64,000 nucleotides of DNA from assembly GCA_023374025.1 (NCBI GenBank), contig SIJG01000038.1:811728-875727 (forward strand). Direction: 5' to 3'. The notes beneath the pieces are model-generated. The model was not told the origin of the DNA. It did not search any database and saw only the letters and a list, made by a program, of their open reading frames with translations. This DNA comes from Heterodera schachtii (lineage: Eukaryota > Nematoda > Chromadorea > Rhabditida > Heteroderidae). Below, piece after piece: positions 13,584 through 25,464 of the stretch. Each line of letters begins with the position of its first letter. Position 1 is the stretch's first letter. The position numbers were made by a program, and so were the translations under genes.

Positions 13584-13936
13584 TAGAACTTCCTTTTTTA
13601 GGCAAATGCCTAAAATTTTGCGCACTTGATACGCAAAGATAAGCACGAAAAAGAGTTTTCCGCTAAAAAAGGATCCCAAAATTTAATATATATATTTTTC
13701 TTAATAAAAATTTTTGGATTAAAATTTTGTCCTTATTTAATAATTTCATTACAATTGAAATACTTAAGTTTTTACGTGTTTTAATAACAAAAAAGCGTTA
13801 ATAAAAAAAAATATTTTTGCCTATTTTTGTGCCTATTTTAGGGTTTTTGTGCCTATTTAATGCCTATTTTGTGATTTTTTTATGCCTTTTTAGTTGCCTA
13901 TTTCGCGATTTTTTGCGCCTAAAAAAGGAAGCCCTA
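13584..13936. mobile_element. hAT-like MITE with 8-bp target duplication GTAATTAT
   Basis: The element starts TAGAACTTCCTTTTTTAGGC and ends GCGCCTAAAAAAGGAAGCCCTA. It is flanked on both sides by GTAATTAT (13576-13583 and 13937-13944). An 8-bp duplication and TAG...CTA ends fit the hAT superfamily. The right half has repeated GCCTATTTT motifs, likely subterminal transposase sites. The length of 353 bp and lack of coding sequence make it non-autonomous. It shares the TAGGCAAATGCCTAAAATTTTGCGC end region with the element at 43686-44282 (there at the opposite end), so they are one family in different deletion states. Confidence 0.85.
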
Positions 13937-13944
13937 GTAATTAT

Positions 13945-15809
13945 ATTTAATAAATATTATAAAAATAATAAAATGAATTTAATTAAAAATAGAAAAAATA
14001 GCAGAACGAAATACGTCTGTCTTCCTGTAGAGAATATGACTGAGGCTCAATATACTTTGTATAATTAAGGTATTCAAAATTTTAATATCCTGACAAATTT
14101 TATCACTCATTCACCATATGGCTTTTTGCGACATAATACTATAGATAATATTTAATTTCTAAAAAAAATCCATTAAAATTATATTGGCTAATCTTTTAAT
14201 TATATAAATGAGAATGGGACATAATTAATAATTAAACTTAAATCAAGTAAATAAAATTTTAATGTTTAACATATAATTAATGAATACATTAGTATTAATT
14301 TAACAGAAAATGACATTAATCTTTGAAATTATAATGATAATATTAAACAATGGAAATAATTAAAAAAATACGCAAGTCAAATCTTTAGGATTCGCTAATA
14401 TTAAAACTGTGAAATCTTTTATTAAATAATTAAAAATAACAGATATAAATAATAAAGATGTAATGAAATTCGATAGGATTTAAAAAAATTTTTGTGATTT
14501 TGTTGAAAAAAATAAATTTAAAATGAATAAATTAAGGCATAATTCTTATTCTTCTATTATTCAATTGGAGGGTTTATTATAAATAGATGCAATCTTCGAT
14601 TAAAAAATTGGTGAGCATTTTTATTGAATGCGAAACTACTACTAATACCATTTAAATTCACTATCAAAAACACTTGAAAATAAAATATAATTAATTTAAA
14701 ATAAGTTTTTTATTAGTTTATTACATTTATTTTTAAAAAATAATATTAATGATAATTTTTCATCAGCAGATAATAACATTTTATTAAATTATATTTTCCT
14801 TATTCATTTTAAATAAAAAAAACAAATTAAACCAATTATATTCATTCAAAGTTTAAGTAGTCGATTCTTAAAGGTCTTCATTTAATTAGTTAATTTGTAT
14901 ATTATCTGATTAATTTAGATTACCTATAAATAATTATATAATCAGTTTATTTAATAACTAAAGTTTATATAATTTTGAATATTATGATTTGAATATTAAG
15001 CATTAAATACTTATTAAAAATAGCTTTTTTCGAATTAGCATGAGTTAAAGCATATGCCTCAAAATGCGAGCTCTATTAATTACCTATGCCTCTTTTATTT
15101 ATTTAATAATTTTAATAAATATTGTTAATTAGTTAAAAATAGTTTGCTATTTATTGTTTAAATTTTTATTATTTTTGGTTTATTCGCGTGTAAAATCTTC
15201 ATGTAATTAATGATATTTTTAAAATTAAGATTTGTTTTGGTGTATCTTTTAAATTAACGTACTATGTTTTATTAACTAATAAAATTATTTTGCAAAAATG
15301 TAAAGAATTTGTTTGGATAGATCCTTATAAATAAATGATGAATTAAGTTAACTTTTTTGTATAAAAATTTTATTATTTCGTTTAATATGTTTTTAATTTA
15401 TTGTTTATTTTTTAATATTATTTAATAATTTGTTGTATTTTTTAAAATTAATTATAAAAAGCTTTAAATATTTTTATTGTTTAAATAAGTGATTTTCATA
15501 AAAAAATTTTTCGTGATGTTTGCCGACTTCTCCGTGATTCTTCAGAAATACATACTATTTTTTTTTGTATATATGGTTAAATAAAGATATAATTATTATT
15601 AAATTTATAAGCAAATCGTCGAGTATTTAGAAGCTGTAAATTAATTCTAAAATTTTTTTTTATATACTTTGTGACAATAATAATACTATATTATTTCTAT
15701 TTTTTTTGAGTCTTGATGATGATTTAATATTTATAAGTTAGTAAATATATTAAACATGTGCTGACAATCAATTTTTTCTTACTTTCTTCTTCTTCCTGCT
15801 GATAATTGC
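13945..15809. other. AT-rich non-coding stretch
   Basis: No supported feature; very AT-rich with frequent stops. Confidence 0.55.
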
Positions 15810-15890
15810 TAGATCATCCTTTTTTAGGCAAATGCCAAAATAATTTTGTCTATTTCGGTGTTTTTGTGCATAAATGTTCCTATTTCAGAA
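15810..15890. mobile_element. degraded single end of the 13584/43686 hAT-like MITE family
   Basis: CTAGATCATCCTTTTTTAGG followed by CAAATGCCAAAATAATTTTG matches the TAGAACTTCCTTTTTTAGGC / AAATGCCTAAAATTTTG end at 13584 with several changes. It is followed by CTATTTCGGTGTTTTTGTGC, resembling the internal GTGCCTATTTT motifs. No matching second end was found. Confidence 0.5.
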
Positions 15891-16839
15891 TTTTCAGTAA
15901 AAATTCAAAATTTTTTACCACAATATTCAAATAATTTTCATTTCAAGCAATTACATAATCTTAAGAAACTCTCTATATCCATGACCTATCTTTGTAAAGG
16001 TTTTACATTCAAACCAGTATTTTTTCGTAATGTTTTAAGTTGTTAAGTTTAATCATAATACAGTCTTTCAGGTAAATTCTTTTTAGAATAATATTTAATT
16101 ATCACTTAAATCGAAAAAAAAAATTATTTTGCTTCATTTTGACGAAAAAATTTTTAAATTTAAACCAAAGGTGTGTAAAATAATTTTTCTGAATCAATTT
16201 CAAAAAATTATTTGACTCCATTATTTATTATTAAAGTTTTAAGTTTATGTATATTAATGTTTTAAATAAATTGCTTTTAAAACTTTTTTACATTCAAAAT
16301 TTTTTAAACAGTTTTTTTATTAAAAATATTATACAAGATAACACCGCTTAAGAAATTATTAATCGCTCAAGAGCTCATCTCTTTCTCGAATTCCCGGCGG
16401 AAGTGGCTCATTTCCATAGAGAATCGAAGATCATTTTCTAAATTTTTTATATATTTTTTTTATATTTAAAGCATTAAATCACCATATTACTCTAAGAATG
16501 GATTTTAGGAATATTATTTATTTTACAATATTTATAACTTACATTTTTTGTTATATGATTTATTTTCAATTTTACTAAATTTAATGTAAATATCTTTTAT
16601 ATTTAAAGATAATCTTTGTTTTGCATCTTTTTAATATTTTTTATTATAATTAGTTTAATTGTTTAATTTTTAGTTTCATTATGTGATTAAAATTGTTTAT
16701 GCGTATCTAATTCGATATACTTGACTTTACTTTTTTACTAGTGTGATAAAAATCGATTATATTTATTATTTTACTTTTTTTCATTTTACTATATTATTCA
16801 ATTTCTTTTTAAATAAATATCATGTATGGAATATTTTTT
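15891..16839. other. AT-rich non-coding stretch
   Basis: No supported gene. A short GC-richer patch at about 16365-16420 (CTCGAATTCCCGGCGGAAG) is isolated and unexplained. Confidence 0.5.
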
Positions 16840-16942
16840 ATGAATTAGTTTATTATTCGCATTTTTAATTTTAAATCACATTTAAACTTTATTTATTTAG
16901 CGCCGTTATAATTGGCAAAATTTTTATCGTGTCTATTTTATA

Positions 16943-17008
16943 GAACTGCCACATTTGCGCCTGGAACATTTGCGCCTCCACTTTTGCGCTCCAACATTTG
17001 CGCCCCAA
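16943..17008. mobile_element. solitary terminal array of the GCGCAAATGT element family
   Basis: GAACTGCCACATTTGCGCCT is followed by three more ACATTTGCGCC-type units. The start resembles the inverted right end of the 17576-17918 element (GGAATTGCCACATTTGCGCC). It could be the outer end of a composite element reaching to 17918, or a separate truncated copy. The paralog at 8.6 kb lacks it. The sequence from 17009 to 17567 is AT-rich and unassigned. Confidence 0.65.
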
Positions 17009-17575
17009 GCACTTAACTTTAATTTTTGCACTTTTTATTTTTTGGAAAAACCCGCAAAAAAATCTACTTCGATTTTCATGCTTAAAATTTCACATAATGC
17101 TTATTTTTTTCTAACAATAAATTGAAAATAAATAAGACTTTTGAACATTTTAAACGTCTTTATTAAAAAATGTAAAAATGAGGCTTTTTTCATACGAAAT
17201 ATGCTTTTGAAAATTTCAATCTAGGAGCCCTGTTTATAACCATTTTCAACTTTGATGATAGAAATATTCATTCTGTATTTTCTTTTTGGAAAAACCTCGA
17301 AACATTTTGGTCGAAAGACAGATGAAATTTGCACTAAAAATGTTTATTCAAATAAAAATAAAATTTATGATTTTTATATCCATTAAGGCAAAACAATCTT
17401 GATTTTTTTGACATACTCGCATCCTTAGCACTTAGTAAAAACAGCAATTTGATAAAATAAAAACTTTTGTTGATGGCTTCTAGGAATGTAGAAAAGGATT
17501 ATTTAATAGTCAATAGTTTTTTTGAAAAAAAAAATTTAAAAAAGTTGAATTTAGTTCAAAATGCATGCAAAAGTG

Positions 17576-17918
17576 GGTAAGTTCCCATTCTCGCCTCTAA
17601 TTTTTGCGCCTCCATTTTTGCGCCTCCAATATTTGCGCCACCACATTTGCGTCTCCATATTTGCGCCTCCACACTTGCGCCTGTACATTTGCGCCCCCAA
17701 CATTTGCGCCTCCATATTTGCGCCTCCACAGTGTTGTTTCGTCATTACTATTTTAGATAATTTTCAAGTTTAGAAAAGTTAAGCTAAAAATGCTGGCTGC
17801 GCAAATGTGGGAGGCGCAAAAATGTAGGAGCAAAAGTGACGGAGCAAAAATGGAGGCGCAAATGTTCCAGGCACAAATGTTAGAGGCGCAAATTTGCAGG
17901 CGCAAATGTGGCAATTCC
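17576..17918. mobile_element. array-ended inverted element, 8-bp target duplication CAAAAGTG
   Basis: Almost the whole 343 bp consists of two opposed arrays. The left (17585-17735) has about eleven units of the type CATTTGCGCCTCCA, and the right (17797-17914) has about eight complementary units. They are separated by about 60 bp. CAAAAGTG flanks both sides (17568-17575 and 17919-17926), and the paralog at 8908-8915 has it once, so the boundaries are well supported. The same motif ends the MULE-transposase-bearing elements at 41119 and 44527, so I infer a non-autonomous Mutator-like element. Short frames reading through the arrays are artefacts of the repeats. Confidence 0.8.
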
Positions 17919-18007
17919 CAAAAGTGAAGATAACTATTAAAAATAAAAATGCAAATCTAAATTTATAAGATTCATTATTTAATACCCACAAAATGCGCAA
18001 AAAACAA

Positions 18008-18902
18008 GGTTAGCCGACTTTTGCGTCGCGGACATTTGCGCCGCGCCATTTGCGCCGCCAAACAAAAACGACATTTGCGCCGCGACATTTGCGCCGTACA
18101 GCGAAAAAAGACACTTGCGCTCTAATTAAAATAAATTTAAAATTAAAATTCCTTCTTCGAAGCCTTTCATGTCAATTCCACATTGAAGTGCACGTAATGA
18201 TTGATCAAATCTTTATCATTTTAGTTTTCATTGGCACCATATGCGATAACAAGCCTTAGTATTGCCTGATCATTAAGCTGCGGATTTTAGGGCAAAAAAC
18301 AACAAAATGGGTACTTAAATACGGGCATAAAAATTGCGAAACAAGGCAAAATAAAGCGAAAAATGGTAAAATAGGGGCAAAATTTGAAAATCAATGCTTT
18401 TTTCATTGAAATTAAATTAAAATCGATGTAAATAACTTATTGAGCAAATTAATTAATTTTTTGAAGCAAAAAATAATTGGTTTTTCTTACAGAAAATTGT
18501 TTTCTTTTTTGGTTAGTTGGTATTCTTCTTCTTTTTTCATATTTTTGATGAACCTATTCGATGTTAAGATTTTAATGGTTAAATAAAATTGAATATCAAT
18601 CTTAGTGACTAGTATTTTTTGCAATTTTCAATTTGTTATTTTTGTCGTTGGCTTATAGTTTTTGTAAAACTTATTGATAATAGTGGAATTTTTAATGAAA
18701 ATAATATTTTTGACAGCGCGGCGCAAAAGCCCATTTTTGCTGTGCGGCGCAAATGTCGCGGCGCAAATGGAGCGGCGCAAATATCCGCGGCGCAACTGAC
18801 TGCGGCGCAAATGGCGCGGCGCAAGTGTCGATTTAGCTGAGCGGCGCAAGTGTCCACTTTTGCTGTGCGGCGCAAACGGCGCGGCGCAAATGTCTCATCA
18901 CG
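18008..18902. mobile_element. array-ended inverted element, 8-bp target duplication AAAAACAA
   Basis: The left array 18019-18122 (GACATTTGCGCCGC units) and right array 18711-18895 (GCGGCGCAAATG units) are inverted. Both include a CAGCAAAAGTGGACACTTGC-like variant unit. AAAAACAA lies at 18000-18007 and 18903-18910; the empty site in the paralog reads AAATACAA near 8978-8985. The interior (18123-18710) is AT-rich, with GGCAAAAT/GGGCATAAA motifs at 18290-18375, and shows no transposase. Unit sequence differs from 17576-17918 (GCCGC versus GCCTCC), so it is a distinct subfamily. Frames through the arrays are artefacts. Confidence 0.8.
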
Positions 18903-19535
18903 AAAAACAATAAGTATCACAACATAAGAAAAATTTATTAAAAAAATTAGAAATATCGTTAAGAATATAAATTATATATACTAGTTATTTAAAGTATTTA
19001 TTTACAAAAAATATGTATTCTGTTTATAAATTATTGAAATAAAAATTTTTTATACTTATTTAAAATAATAATGTTCTTACTAAATAAGCCCTTTCGTTAT
19101 ATAAGATTTCAAATATTATTATATAATTTAAAGAATTATAAATTATTCTAGAAAATATTTTATAAAAAAATTTCTGAAAGGTATATTAGAAAGTTTATTA
19201 TTATTTTATTGTAGATAAATAAATAGCATTAAATACAAAATAAATAGTTTTTAATTCATAAATTAATAGATTTTTTTAAATATAATTAATTAGGATCTAC
19301 CTTGCTGATAAATGTATTATTAATTATAAAGTATTTCTATTTTCTATGCTGTCAGTCAAATTTACCGAATCATTCATTCTAATTCTCGTATACTTGTCGA
19401 CTTCGAATTAAATTGTTTCTCCAGCAATAAATCATTAATTTATTAGTCAAATGCTAATCCAAATATCATCGTTTATCTTTTTTTTTGTATTAATATTTAT
19501 TTACGTCAAATTTTTCTGAATATATTTAATTTAAT

Positions 19536-20126
19536 TTTGTTTGCATCAAATTATTCCTCCAGTATATAATTATTTAAGAAATTTTGCTTTGTTACTCTTT
19601 TTGAATATTTTTGAGCTGGGCCCGATAAAGTGGTAAAATGTAATTTTCAATTTTCCTATAAAATTCTTTAATATTTTCATTAAAAGGTGTGAATGTGCGA
19701 TTTTTTGGATAAATATTTTGTCCTCTCTGCACAAATGATAAGATTTTTATTTTATTTTTCATTTTTTTATTTTATTTATTTATTGAATTATGATATAGAA
19801 TTTTGTATAAATGATATATATTATTATACTTTCATTTGGTCCCATTTTTATTTTAAATAAATTAAATTTGTTTTTCTTTCTTTCTTTTTTATTATAACCA
19901 AATAACAAATTGCACTTATCCTGGCATGAACCAAAGCTTGCAATTCTCAAGAACAATAACATTGTTAAAATGATTCAATTAATCTCCTGGATTATTTTAA
20001 TGGTATCACCGGAATAAGCAATTAACTTTTTGGTATATAAATAAATTATCATTTTTTCTTTTTAAATATAATTTCCTTTTTTTCCATTATAATCATTTTT
20101 GTTATATTTTGTAATTTTTTATTGGC
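19536..20126 (+). repeat. tandem segmental duplication, unit 1
   Basis: Diverged direct repeat of 20241-20715, sharing CAAATTATTCCTCCAGT, GCACAAATGATAAGATTTT, AAATTGCACTTATCCTGGCA and GTTATATTTTGTAATTTTT in the same order. On the minus strand both units keep a short frame with FGSCQDKCNLLF followed by a Lys-rich run. The shared frame may be chance conservation in a young duplication or a fragment of something real; I do not recognise it. The segment between the units (20127-20240) has the GC-richer patch TTACCCACCCTCGTTTCAATGC. Confidence 0.6.
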
Positions 20127-20240
20127 AAATTTAAAATTCATACTCCTCGTTTACCCACCCTCGTTTCAATGCCGGAAGGGGTGAAATACTAAAAAAAAAT
20201 TTTTAATTATTAATTCAAAACTTCTGAATTCTTTTAGTTT

Positions 20241-20715
20241 TAATTTTGGTTGTGTCAAATTATTCCTCCAGTGTATAATTACTTTAATAAAATTCTTTTA
20301 ATATTTTTATTAAAACATGTGAATGTTCGATTTTTTAGATAATTATTTTATGTCCTCATTGCACAAATGATAAGATTTTATTTTATTTTTATCGTTTATC
20401 GTTTATTTTATTTATTTAGTTCGGATATAGAATTTTGTAAATATATTAAATAATTAATTTTGTTTTTATTTCTTTTTTTTTATCATAAGCAAATAACAAA
20501 TTGCACTTATCCTGGCATGAACCAAAGCATGTAATTCTCAAGAACAAATAACATGTTAAAATGATCCAATTCATCTTTTGGATTATTTTAAGGTATATCT
20601 GGATAACCAACCAACTGTTTGGTATATAAATTATCATTTTTTCTTATTAATTTAAATTTAATTTCTTTTTTTCTATTATAACATTTTTTGTTATATTTTG
20701 TAATTTTTATTGGCA
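20241..20715 (+). repeat. tandem segmental duplication, unit 2
   Basis: Second unit of the duplication. It is shorter than unit 1, mainly because it lacks the part around GAGCTGGGCCCGATAAAGTG (19612-19631). Divergence is substantial (many substitutions and indels), so this is not a recent event. Confidence 0.6.
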
Positions 20716-23700
20716 TTCTTGGTAATCAAAATATATTATTTGCTTAATCTTTTTATTACAGCTTTGTAACTCTCGTGCTTTATAAATTGATTCTTCAAAA
20801 GTCTGACTGAATTATTTTTTTATATTTTAGCCAATAAAAATACTAATTTTTATTTACATATTTTAAATTATTTCTGCCTATAATTTAAAAAAAATTAAAC
20901 ATTTATAAATATTTTAAAAACATTATTATTGTTATTTAATAGAAATTTATTAATATAAAATTAATTTGTTTATCTTTTTTGAATAATGAATATAAATTTT
21001 TGAAAAATTATAACATAGGCTATAAATTAAAAATAAGATATTCTCTATTATTATTAAAAAAATTTATTACTTCTTATGCCAAAGTTCAATAGTTATTAAA
21101 ATCAGAATAACACAAAAATCTTTTTTTAGTTAAGATTTTTCGAATTTAATGCTAAATAAAGTCTCAAGAAAAATACTATTTATAATTTTCCTTCTGTTAT
21201 TTTTTTAAGATTTAATACATTTTTTTCATTTTCTTATTATTTAATCATTTAAAAATCTTATAAAAAATTTAAAAAACCTTAATTTTAAAATTTTTATGCT
21301 TTTTTTGAAAAGAATAATAGAGGCAATTAGACGAATTATTTTTATCTAATTTCGTGAGTAAACGAATTTATACAAAGTTTGATATTCAATCTACAATTGC
21401 GAACATTACATTTTCATTGAATAACTCGTATAATGCACTTTATAAAAATTAAATAATGTTTATTTAAATAAAATGAAAAATTTGGAAAAAATTATAGCTT
21501 TCCAATTTAATTAATCCATGATGAAAAAATTATTTAATATTATATGAGTTGTTTTAATTAAATTTTAATCATTAAGTAAGGATCGTATTAATGTTAAATC
21601 TTGAGCACATATATAATTTGAATATTCAATTAGCATTATTTTAGCCATCAATCTAATTCAATGAGGCTAGGTCCAACAAAAACATCAATCATGATGGCGA
21701 GAGTTTAAAAACTTATGTTTAAGTATTTTAAATATTGATAGTCATTTAAATTTTATTTTTTTTATGAAAATATATAGTAGATTTAGGAAAATATATTAAT
21801 TGCATAGGAATATTCGTTTTTTCAAAAAAGTTAAATTTGCAAGTTTTTAATCTTTGGATTTCTAAAAAATAATGAGTGAATTTTAATGCGTGTTCTACCA
21901 AAAATAAAAATAATCTTATATTCATTTTTTTTATCATAAATGCATAAATGCAAGAATAAATAAGAAATATATTATAATAAAATGATTTAACTGTTTTTTA
22001 AATCTAAAAATGGAATTAAATCACTTAAAATAACAAATTACGATCCAATGATAGTAAATAAAATAATAATTTTTTTAAAGTCTACTAAGAAAAACAATAA
22101 TGAAAATATGATAAAATTTAGAAAATTTTTGAACAGCAAATATAATTCAAAAAAAAATAAACATTATATTGAAACACACAGCAATGATAATTAATGCTTA
22201 CTGTTTTTAAAAAGAAAAATGGATTAGAAAATGAAAATATATAAAAGGGCAAAATCATAACCTAAATATTTAATCACTTCACATAAATTTGTTTTTGTTA
22301 TATTTTCAGTTTATATGAATTATCACGAATTGTACAAAATTGCTTCTTCCTCCTTGATCACTTTATACTTTATTTTCTTCATCAATTTTTATTATATGTT
22401 TTTATGTCCTATTAATTTAATTTTTCATGTGACTAAATTTCACTCGCATTGCTTTGTTTATTGAACGTGTTGGACAATTCGTCAATTTCTTGAAAACGGT
22501 TTTCAATTAAATTGTTATTAGTAATATTTAAGTAATATTTCGTATTAGACCGTTTTTTTTTAATAAAAACGTAATTATTTTTATAAATTGATGGTATTTA
22601 ATATAATGTCGTTTTTAAAATTGTTTAATGATTTTAAACTTTAATTATTTTTTATCGTGGAATTTTTTACTTTTCTATGTATTTCCTTTGCATTTTCTTT
22701 ATTCTTTTTAAGTACTTTGAACATCCATTTTCTAAAGTTGATTAAACTATTTAAATGAAAAAAATTATTCAATCAAAATCTCTTTCTTATTATTTTTTAT
22801 TTTAAATTTTATGTAAATTAAATTATTTGTTTATATCATGTCATTTTAATAATTATTAAGAGTTAATAAAAACAACAGCTTTTGTATGTCTGTTAACATT
22901 TGTCATATAAAATGATTCAAGTATAAGTATAAATTGCATTATTTATTGTCAAATTAATAAATAGTGTATCATGGAGCCTGTCGCTGACAATTTCTTGAAC
23001 TCCCGCTTTTTCAATTGAATATGTATTTATTTCTTTTTATGTTAATTCACTTTTAATTTATAAAATACAATAGTAATATTATCTTGTTGTTACGTTGCTT
23101 CTATGTTGACTTTTATTATGCATTTTCATTTTGTTTTCGTTGCCTTAAATGCCTTTTTGATACCAACTTTGTCATTTAATTTTGTTATATCTTATTTCCC
23201 GCGTTTTTTATTCCTCATTCTGTTATATGATTTCAATATGTATATAAAATTTTTTGTAAAAATATTTCAAACTCAAATGGGAATTGATTGGAGAGCAAAT
23301 TTGAGAGTTGAAGAAAATAGAGCAAAATTATCAATTAGTTAAAATGTATTCACATTTGTCTTTGAAATTTTCAATTTTATTATATATTTAATTAATACCA
23401 TAATCTAAGTTGAATTATATTGTCTTTTATTTTTGGAAAGTGTAGACCAAATAGTTTTGGAGTAAAAGCAAACAAAATAGCAATTTTAAAAATTATTAGG
23501 TTTATTAAATTAAATCTCATTTTAATTGTTTGCCATATTATAACATTGAAATTGCCATTTTTTGTAATTATTTATTTTAATGAAAAAATCTTACATTGAT
23601 TCAATTGCAATTTTGTACTTTTTTGAGTAGTTTTATTATTAATTTTTTTATTTTAAAATCTATTTTTTTTAATGAAATCTTTTAAATTTTACTTTAATTT

Positions 23701-24820
23701 ATACAAAATATTATTTTGACACTTATTTTTATTTATTAAATTGATAAGGTTCCTCGATATTATTATATAGTTTCTTCACTGGTATGGTATTTAATGTTTT
23801 ATACTAATAATTTTTAAAGATATTTACACGGATTTATTTTCTATTGCCGAGTGGTTGTTGTATGCGACCTGTCATTTATTCTTCAATTAGTCTCACAAAT
23901 TGGCTCAAATTATTACATATCATGCCTATGATGGTATATCATCTAATATGTTAAAAAATATATTTTCTTTTATTATCTCGTCAAATATAAATATTTTATA
24001 GTATTTTTTTTTGCCAAAACGCACTTGTCGTTGGCGTGAAAAAGGTGCTATGCTAAGCATGTCTGACAGTCTCGCTCCATAATTTTATTGCTATGTTTGC
24101 GATAATGTAAAAATTTGTAAATTAATATATTGTTTTAGATATATATTTTTAAATATTTAAATTTAAATTAAATATTTAATCAGTTAGTTTAATTTACATT
24201 GCTTTTAATTAAAAATATAATATTAATTACTCTTTCATGCATTAGTGTTGTTTATTAAAATATTAACTTCATCGAAAAATTATTATTACAAGAATATAAT
24301 TTATTAACGATAAAATTATTTTCACATGAATTATTTTTCACAATGACAAGACAGGAATTGAAGTAAGCATTCATAATTATACATATATTCACTTTATATT
24401 AGTTGTATTTCAAGAAAGAATAATCTCTTTGTGTTAAAGCAAACAAGAATTTAAAATTTTTGAAAGTAAAAATTATAAAATATTTTTCTTTTTTTTTGTC
24501 CTTTAATAATTGTCCATTTTATTTGTTGAAATGAAAATAAATTAATTTTTTCATAATGTGTTTTTAGTTTATCTTTAAATTATAAATATTTTTTAAATAA
24601 ATATAACTTAAAAAATTTAATAGCACCGTTTATTGTCTAATTAAATTTGCTAATTAAAGTTTTCATTCTAGCATCGAATATCTTATTGGAAATAATTAAT
24701 TTATTAATATTTTGCTGTAAACTGATTTAGTATTTTTGAAACGGCAATTTTGTAAAGAGCTCTTGTCCTTTGTGAATTAAAAAAAATAATTTTTATTATA
24801 TTTTTAAATTACATTTTCAA
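20716..24820. other. AT-rich non-coding stretch
   Basis: About 4 kb in which I can support no gene, repeat or RNA. Open frames of 60-80 codons (for example 23103-23342) are low-complexity and hydrophobic in the manner expected from T-rich DNA. Confidence 0.5.
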
Positions 24821-24928
24821 ATACATTCATGGCCATATATATGTTTAGCATCAGTGCTATTTTATGGGTCAATTTATAAAATTTAGTATTAGCACTGATG
24901 TTAAACATATATATGACCATGAATGTAT
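24821..24928. repeat. compact 108-bp hairpin (miniature inverted element or small-RNA-like)
   Basis: The arm beginning ATACATTCATGGCCATATAT (24821-24858) is complementary to the arm ending ATATGACCATGAATGTAT (24891-24928). The stem is about 38 bp with one C/A mismatch and one G/T wobble, and the loop about 32 bases. That geometry fits either a tiny MITE or a microRNA-like foldback. The flanks are AT-rich and no diagnostic target duplication beyond a possible TA is seen. 24929-25456 beyond it holds nothing I recognise. Confidence 0.7.
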
Positions 24929-25464
24929 GACTTTTTAATTAAAATCTACCTGCGGTTATTATGTTATTTATTATCTGTCTATACTCATGACTTCCGAAAA
25001 AATAAAATTTCATATATTTACCAACTCTCTGACGATATTTTCTTCCTTTTATTAGTTTTTTTAAATTAATTTTACCCAAATTCTGAATTAATTTAATTTA
25101 ATTCTCCTGTCATTTTTTCATATGTGTGTCTGTTCAAAGAGGACTAAAAATGTATTCTTTATGTTTAATTAATGCTTTAAGTTATTTTTATTTATTTTTC
25201 TTTATTATAATTTTATTTCTTTAAATATTAAAAAATCTGTTAATTTTCTTAATTTAATTTACATATGTATTATTTATATAGAATGTGAATGGTTCATTTT
25301 AATTAACTTGACGGGTACTTTCAATTCTTGTTTTGTTTAGTCCCTTTTGATGCACTAAAAAAATTTTAAATAGATTTTAAATATATTTTCAAATATGAAT
25401 TAACTGTTTCTGTAGCTCTCTGTATATATGGCATGACTTTTTTTATTTTATCATATATTTTAAT

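Larger units (their letters stand above)
16840..19500 (+). repeat. paralogous segment, copy enlarged by insertions
   Basis: Collinear with 8505-9470 but about 1.7 kb longer. The extra length comes from a solitary motif array with unique sequence (16943-17567), the element 17576-17918 and the element 18008-18902. The host-like backbone can be followed through GTTTATTATTCGCA (16851), AAAGTGAAGATAACTATT (17921), CAATAAGTATCACAA (18908), TAATGTTCTTACTAAATA (19068) and CTAATCCAAATATCATCG (19452). The paralog at 8.5 kb gives the pre-insertion state. Confidence 0.8.

Noticed and set aside
18619..18920. Overlapping 70-94 codon frames on both strands through the GCGCAAATG arrays
   Set aside because: They exist because the repeat unit lacks stops in several frames; the amino acids are simple translations of the repeat and occur on both strands.
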